A stretch of 64,000 bases of DNA from Gyromitra esculenta (taxonomy: Eukaryota > Ascomycota > Pezizomycetes > Pezizales > Discinaceae), in the NCBI GenBank assembly GCA_038503075.1, contig JBCAML010000001.1, positions 1,612,001 to 1,676,000 of the forward strand, given 5' to 3'. This document shows, piece by piece, positions 60,211 through 64,000 of this stretch (position 1 is its first letter; every line of letters begins with the position of its first letter). The position numbers and the translations under genes are program-made. A model generated the notes under the pieces. That model made no database searches. It was not told the DNA's origin and saw only the letters and a list, made by a program, of their open reading frames with translations.

Positions 60211-60867
60211 ATGATGGAAGTTCCTGATTTCATCGATGGCGTCTTGATTCACCATGAGGAGACGTATGAATCTAACGCCGAGGAGGACCTGAAATTTAGT
60301 TACCACCAATACAGCTTCCCTAGGAGTGCTTTAAAGCCAGGGACCTTTTCACCTCTCATTTGCATTCTCAATCGACTCCTCAGACTCCGCATTCTGTACA
60401 TGCATATCCCGTTGAAGACTAGCACTAGTCGACATGTAGATCCAGATATGGCTTCGTTTTTCTTTAGACACTGGCTATACGACTTGTCTGAATCCCGAGT
60501 TTACTGGACCAGACACATTGTTTTTTTCCGGGACGATCTCAAACCGCTATGCCCTAAACAGGCGGAAGTACTCTGGAGATTCTGTGACCGCTTGTTCCTG
60601 ATCACCACCCCTCCTGTCGTGAGGCCGGGTATTTTGACCATAGGACTCATGTGCATGATCTTCTGGATGAAGGCATTGAAGTATGCACAAGCTGGTACTG
60701 TGATTATGACAACCGAGTTTATGGAATTGGTGAGCTTGATTGGAGATGTTTGGGAGGACTACTGCACGATCGATAATTTCAATGCGTTTTTTGAACTTTA
60801 CAGGAAAGCTAGGTTGTTGGGGGGACATTCTTGTTGGAGCAATGTCACGTCTCCTTGTGAACTTTAA
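60211..60867 (+). CDS. Hypothetical protein, unrecognised
   Basis: A single open frame of 218 codons starting ATGATG. I do not recognise the family. It is rich in aromatic and hydrophobic residues (FFFRHWLYDLSESRVYWTRH; later IGLMCMIFWMKALKYAQAG), with one hydrophobic stretch at about 140-155 that is short for a membrane segment. No signal peptide or enzyme motif is visible. Its length within AT-rich DNA, where stops are frequent, supports real or recently real coding. It could be an F-box-like or other fungal-restricted protein, or a remnant whose N-terminal exon is lost. It sits between the GNAT-like and HisRS-like genes without evident functional link. Confidence 0.5.
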   Translation: MMEVPDFIDGVLIHHEETYESNAEEDLKFSYHQYSFPRSALKPGTFSPLICILNRLLRLRILYMHIPLKTSTSRHVDPDMASFFFRHWLYDLSESRVYWTRHIVFFRDDLKPLCPKQAEVLWRFCDRLFLITTPPVVRPGILTIGLMCMIFWMKALKYAQAGTVIMTTEFMELVSLIGDVWEDYCTIDNFNAFFELYRKARLLGGHSCWSNVTSPCEL

Positions 60868-61463
60868 ACTCTCACTTTATGCCAGAAATTCTTTAACCGA
60901 TACCCTAAGAGATTTTATTTAACACAATTATACCTTTTATCCTTTCACAAACCTTGGCTCAAATGTCCATTGAATATGGGGCCCATTAGAATCTTCTATT
61001 TAAGCATTGCGGTTTTCTAATTTGAGAACTACTGCATGTTAAGCTTTTATATCTGATATTAGAAGGTTGAAGCTTAAACCTACTGCATGTAGCTTAGCTA
61101 CGATCAAAGCCTCGATAAGCTATCAAGCCTAAGTTAATACGAATGCCCCAGGGAGGTCTGGTTTTGGCCTACGCGCTCAATTTAGATAGTCCTCTAACAC
61201 CACCTTATCCGGAATAAGATTTACGCGAAAATGTACTGACATATGCATATGCAGGTACAGAAAAACTGGGAATACATGTAGACATAGTTATGACGTCGTT
61301 TAAACAGAAAACTATTGAAGGTTGCCAGCCAGTCGCTATTTACCCCTCACCTGCGGCTCTCCTTGTCTATCCCTACTCAAAAAAATCTTTAACCTCGCCA
61401 ACAGCAACCTACTCTCCTTGCTGATTTGCTTGCTACAACAAAACTAATTTGCTTCTGAAACGG
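60868..61463. other. Spacer before the HisRS paralog
   Basis: About 600 bp with no gene. The final 100 bp are C/T-rich and likely hold the promoter of the HisRS paralog. Confidence 0.5.
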
Positions 61464-63480
61464 ATGGAAAGAGTCGCGTTAAAGGTGCCTGATGGTACTA
61501 AAGACTGGGCGGGGACCGATATCATCATCCGTGATAAAATATTTAACATCGTAACAGAAATTTTCAAACGTCATGGAGGAGTGACGATAGATACCCCGTA
61601 AGCCCCTTCCCGCAATCTTCAGATACGCATAACATACTAGATTTGAGCGGATGAGCCAACAAGTTATGACTCAGCGTTTTTGAACTCCAAGACGTTCTCA
61701 CAGGTAAAGCTGGCATAGACCCGAAACATATGATTCGCCTCGCCGATCAAGGCGGCGAAATTTGTTCCTTGCGCTATGATCTCACAGATTCTTTTGCTCG
61801 CTGGCTCGCAATGAATCCGTCAGTTCGGTCCATCAAGTGCTATCACATCGCAAAAGTCTATCGTCGCGATTTGGAATATCTAGGTTTAAGTCATATAAAG
61901 GAGTTTTATACATGCGGTTTCGACATTGCCGGATTATACGACCCAATGCTTCCTGAAGCTGAGGTATTGAGGATAAGCACAGAAGTTCTGCAAGGATTGA
62001 ATATAGAAGAATATACAATAAAGGTCAATCATAGAAGGATAATTGATGGAATACTCGAAAGCTGTGGGGTACCGAAAGCCAAGTTTAGTTTGGTCTCGGA
62101 TGCAATTGATAAACTAGATCAGGTACAAGCAAAAAAATAATAATTTATAATTACAGCTTAGCCTCCTGTATCCTTTGCAATTGGCAATTCATGTGTTAGT
62201 TTTTTTTTTTCAATACAGGACATCTCTGATGTTTCTGGATCAATAGCTTCCCTGGGCCCATGTGCGACAAGAGATGATCCAAGAGATAGGCCTTGATGTC
62301 GCAGTTGCCGAGAAAATTTGGCGGTATGTCAATAGGAGAGGTTTGTAGCTATCCTGTATGGAATGGAAAAGTAATAAATCTTGATTTCAATCCCTAACAA
62401 GAGGACTATAGGAGCAAGACATCTTCTATATGACTTACTACTCGAAGAGGACCTCATAGCAAACGAGTCCTTCTCAAGCGGCCTGAAAGAATTAGGCCTT
62501 CTATTTGATTATCTTGAGATTTTTGGCGCCATGTCTAAAATCCAATTCGATCTTTCTTTTACCCTTGGAGTAAGCTCTCTCCACAGTCTCTCTTGTAGCC
62601 AAAGATTCTCACAGTCCATTTAGTATAAACTAAACTACACTGGGGTAATATTCGAAATCATAACCCAGATTCCTATCATCCAACCAGGCGAATCAGGAGT
62701 AATCGATGAACCGATCAGCACCGTATCCCTCGCCGTTGGCGGACGTCGGGACGACCTGGTGGGGATGTTTTCGAAGGGCAATTTACCCTGTGTTGGGATC
62801 TCTTTCGATGTGGATGAGCTTTTCCACATTACCAAAGCCAGGCTACCGAAAGAAAAAGTTAGAGCAAACGAGGTCGATGTGTACGTTATGGCGTTTGGCG
62901 AAGGGCTATTGAAGGAGCGGATACAAGTCTGTAGGAAACTTTGGGATGCGGGTATTAGGGTCTGGTTACCCCCCCACCCCATAGCTGTTTTTGTCGTGCA
63001 TTCGCGTAGTATTTATTAATCTTAAATCCAAAATAGGCAGAATTTTCATACGAAGCTAGGCCAGAGTTCGCATCTCAATTATCAACTGCCAAGGCAAATG
63101 GAGTACCCTTCGCGGTAGTGCTCAGTAAAGACAACCTCAACCAAGGGAAAATCAAGATAGTTGAAATGGACCTCCGTGACGACCATCCGCAGAAAACTGG
63201 GGTTGACGTGGATTTCCAAGACCTGGTCACGGAGATAAAGAAGCGGATTGGCAGAAAAAGTACAAGAGACGATGATGATAAGATTGAAAATGAGGAGGAT
63301 GACGGGTTCAAGGAACATGTGGAGAAGGTTAGGATTGAAGGTGGGACTGTCGAAATGGAAGGGATTGAGATTGAAATGGACTTTGCGAGGATTAAGTCGA
63401 AGGGCGCAGAGATTGAGATGGAGGGTGCTAAGATTAAGATGAAGAGGGCGAAAATTGAACTTAGAGGAAGGAAAGAATAG
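61464..63480 (+). CDS. Divergent histidyl-tRNA synthetase paralog with repeat tail
   Basis: Six exons (61464-61597, 61675-62122, 62247-62340, 62412-62569, 62624-62959, 63037-63480) give 537 residues. It has the HisRS order: VPDGTKDW near the start, HGGVTIDTPVFEL, GGEICSLRYDLT, motif 2 with YHIAKVYRRD at 101-110, a HisA-like region at 273-285, GGRRDDLVGMF, and the anticodon-binding domain (NEVDVYVMAFG, LWDAGIRAEFS, VPFAVVLS). Several hallmarks of the active enzyme are changed: the GRxREF part of motif 2 reads SHIKEF, and the HisA motif (family RGLDYYTG) reads LGYKLNYTG, lacking its arginine. After an acidic linker the protein ends in 7-residue repeats. It is probably not the housekeeping enzyme. 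The exon 5 donor (GTCTGG) is weak. Confidence 0.82.
63331..63468 (+). repeat. 21-bp coding repeats in the HisRS-paralog tail
   Basis: Six diverged 7-codon units encode residues about 489-534. The repeated pattern is charged-Met-x-(Gly)-Ala/Ile-x-Ile, for example EMEGIEI, KSKGAEI, EMEGAKI and KMKRAKI. The DNA repeats GAG ATT GAG ATG-type codons, indicating expansion by tandem duplication. Confidence 0.8.
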
Positions 63481-63846
63481 AACTGTAGGGTATTGAGAAT
63501 AATTGGGAATACCAACAGATCCAGATACTGCGTGTGATACTATCAACTTCACTTATCTCGATCATTTTCACAGTATTAAAATGGACCCAGCCCCTCGCAA
63601 AGCTTCAATTCCAACAGTTTACATAACTACCACTCGATCATTTCAACTTGCTAGATGCCGTAGAAGCTACATCAACTCTAACTCAAAAACTGCATCTTCC
63701 CAATAACACCCCCAAATCCATTCAAGTATAAAGTACAGTTCTATCCCTCAGATAGACAGCAGTGGTATGTAACTAGTGCAGCAAAAAACATGGTATAGCA
63801 GCATAGCGTAACGACATTACAAGCATCATTCAATCAGCCAAGCCCT

Positions 63847-63999
63847 CTAATTCCCATCCACTCCAGCAGTCGTCATATTCGTTGGTTGTCCCAACTCTTC
63901 CAACGCCACGTTCGGGTGCAAAACAAACACCGTTCGCCCAGCAGTTGAGCTGCTCCCTTCACCAGCATCCTCAACGAGACCTTCGCCACGAATTTGCAT
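63847..63999 (-). CDS. C-terminal end of a minus-strand gene (partial)
   Basis: On the minus strand a frame enters from the right edge and stops at TAG (63847-63849), giving at least 50 codons with balanced codon use and GC content above the surrounding spacer. The readable end includes RTVFVLHPNVALEEL. I cannot identify the product from this piece. The spacer from 63481 to 63846 shows no other gene. Confidence 0.45.
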   Translation of the reverse strand: MQIRGEGLVEDAGEGSSSTAGRTVFVLHPNVALEELGQPTNMTTAGVDGN

Positions 64000-64000
64000 C

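Noticed and set aside
1..64000. A CRISPR array, integron, or secondary-metabolite cluster
   Set aside because: The DNA is fungal; no regularly spaced repeats, and no polyketide or peptide synthetase domains were seen.

Overview
This is nuclear DNA of a filamentous ascomycete (Pezizomycotina). Most genes carry several short introns of about 50-120 bp with GT..AG borders, and the products are typical of such fungi: a fungal CHO2, an Anp1-family mannosyltransferase, an ERT1/AcuK-like Zn2Cys6 regulator, a glutathionyl-hydroquinone reductase and a cerato-platanin. Only 15 complete genes and one gene end fit in 64 kb. That low density, with long AT-rich spacers holding repeat debris, fits a Pezizomycetes-type genome better than a compact Aspergillus-type one. 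The class assignment is inference. All exon borders were read by hand from splice motifs, reading phase and family conservation, without transcript data.

Layout. 0.1-0.9 kb: cupin protein. 0.9-3.7 kb: no gene. 3.7-7.7 kb: V-ATPase subunit D and an Anp1-type Golgi mannosyltransferase, both on the minus strand. 7.7-10.2 kb: spacer with a foldback repeat. 10.2-13.4 kb: CHO2 (minus). 16.0-17.1 kb: short-chain dehydrogenase. 18.2-22.6 kb: ten-exon peroxisomal Lon protease ending in SRL. 22.6-29.0 kb: large spacer. 29.0-31.5 kb: Zn2Cys6/PAS-like regulator. 33.6-34.6 kb: DNAJC8-like J-protein (minus). 37.5-39.1 kb: ECM4-type reductase (minus), divergent from GCP4 (39.7-42.0 kb). 44.3-45.3 kb: SAP-like unknown protein (minus). 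46.2-47.7 kb: Arc1-like tRNA-binding cofactor. 48.3-48.8 kb: a foldback repeat next to a probable tRNA-derived SINE. 49.3-50.4 kb: Myb-like/acidic protein (minus). 52.7-53.1 kb: cerato-platanin (minus). 53-64 kb: sparse, AT-rich, accessory-looking, with a GNAT-family protein, an unrecognised 218-aa ORF and a divergent histidyl-tRNA synthetase paralog. The end of another minus-strand gene lies at the right edge.

There is no operon-like or biosynthetic cluster. The genes are mostly unrelated housekeeping functions: vacuole acidification, Golgi mannan synthesis, phosphatidylcholine synthesis, peroxisomal proteolysis, microtubule nucleation, splicing and tRNA charging. The most unusual locus is the HisRS paralog at 61.5-63.5 kb. 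It keeps the family fold, but the residues that mark an active enzyme are altered, and it carries a C-terminal tail of 7-residue repeats not found in ordinary HisRS. The repeat elements (three long inverted repeats, an intronic foldback and one or two SINE-like elements) are the second theme.
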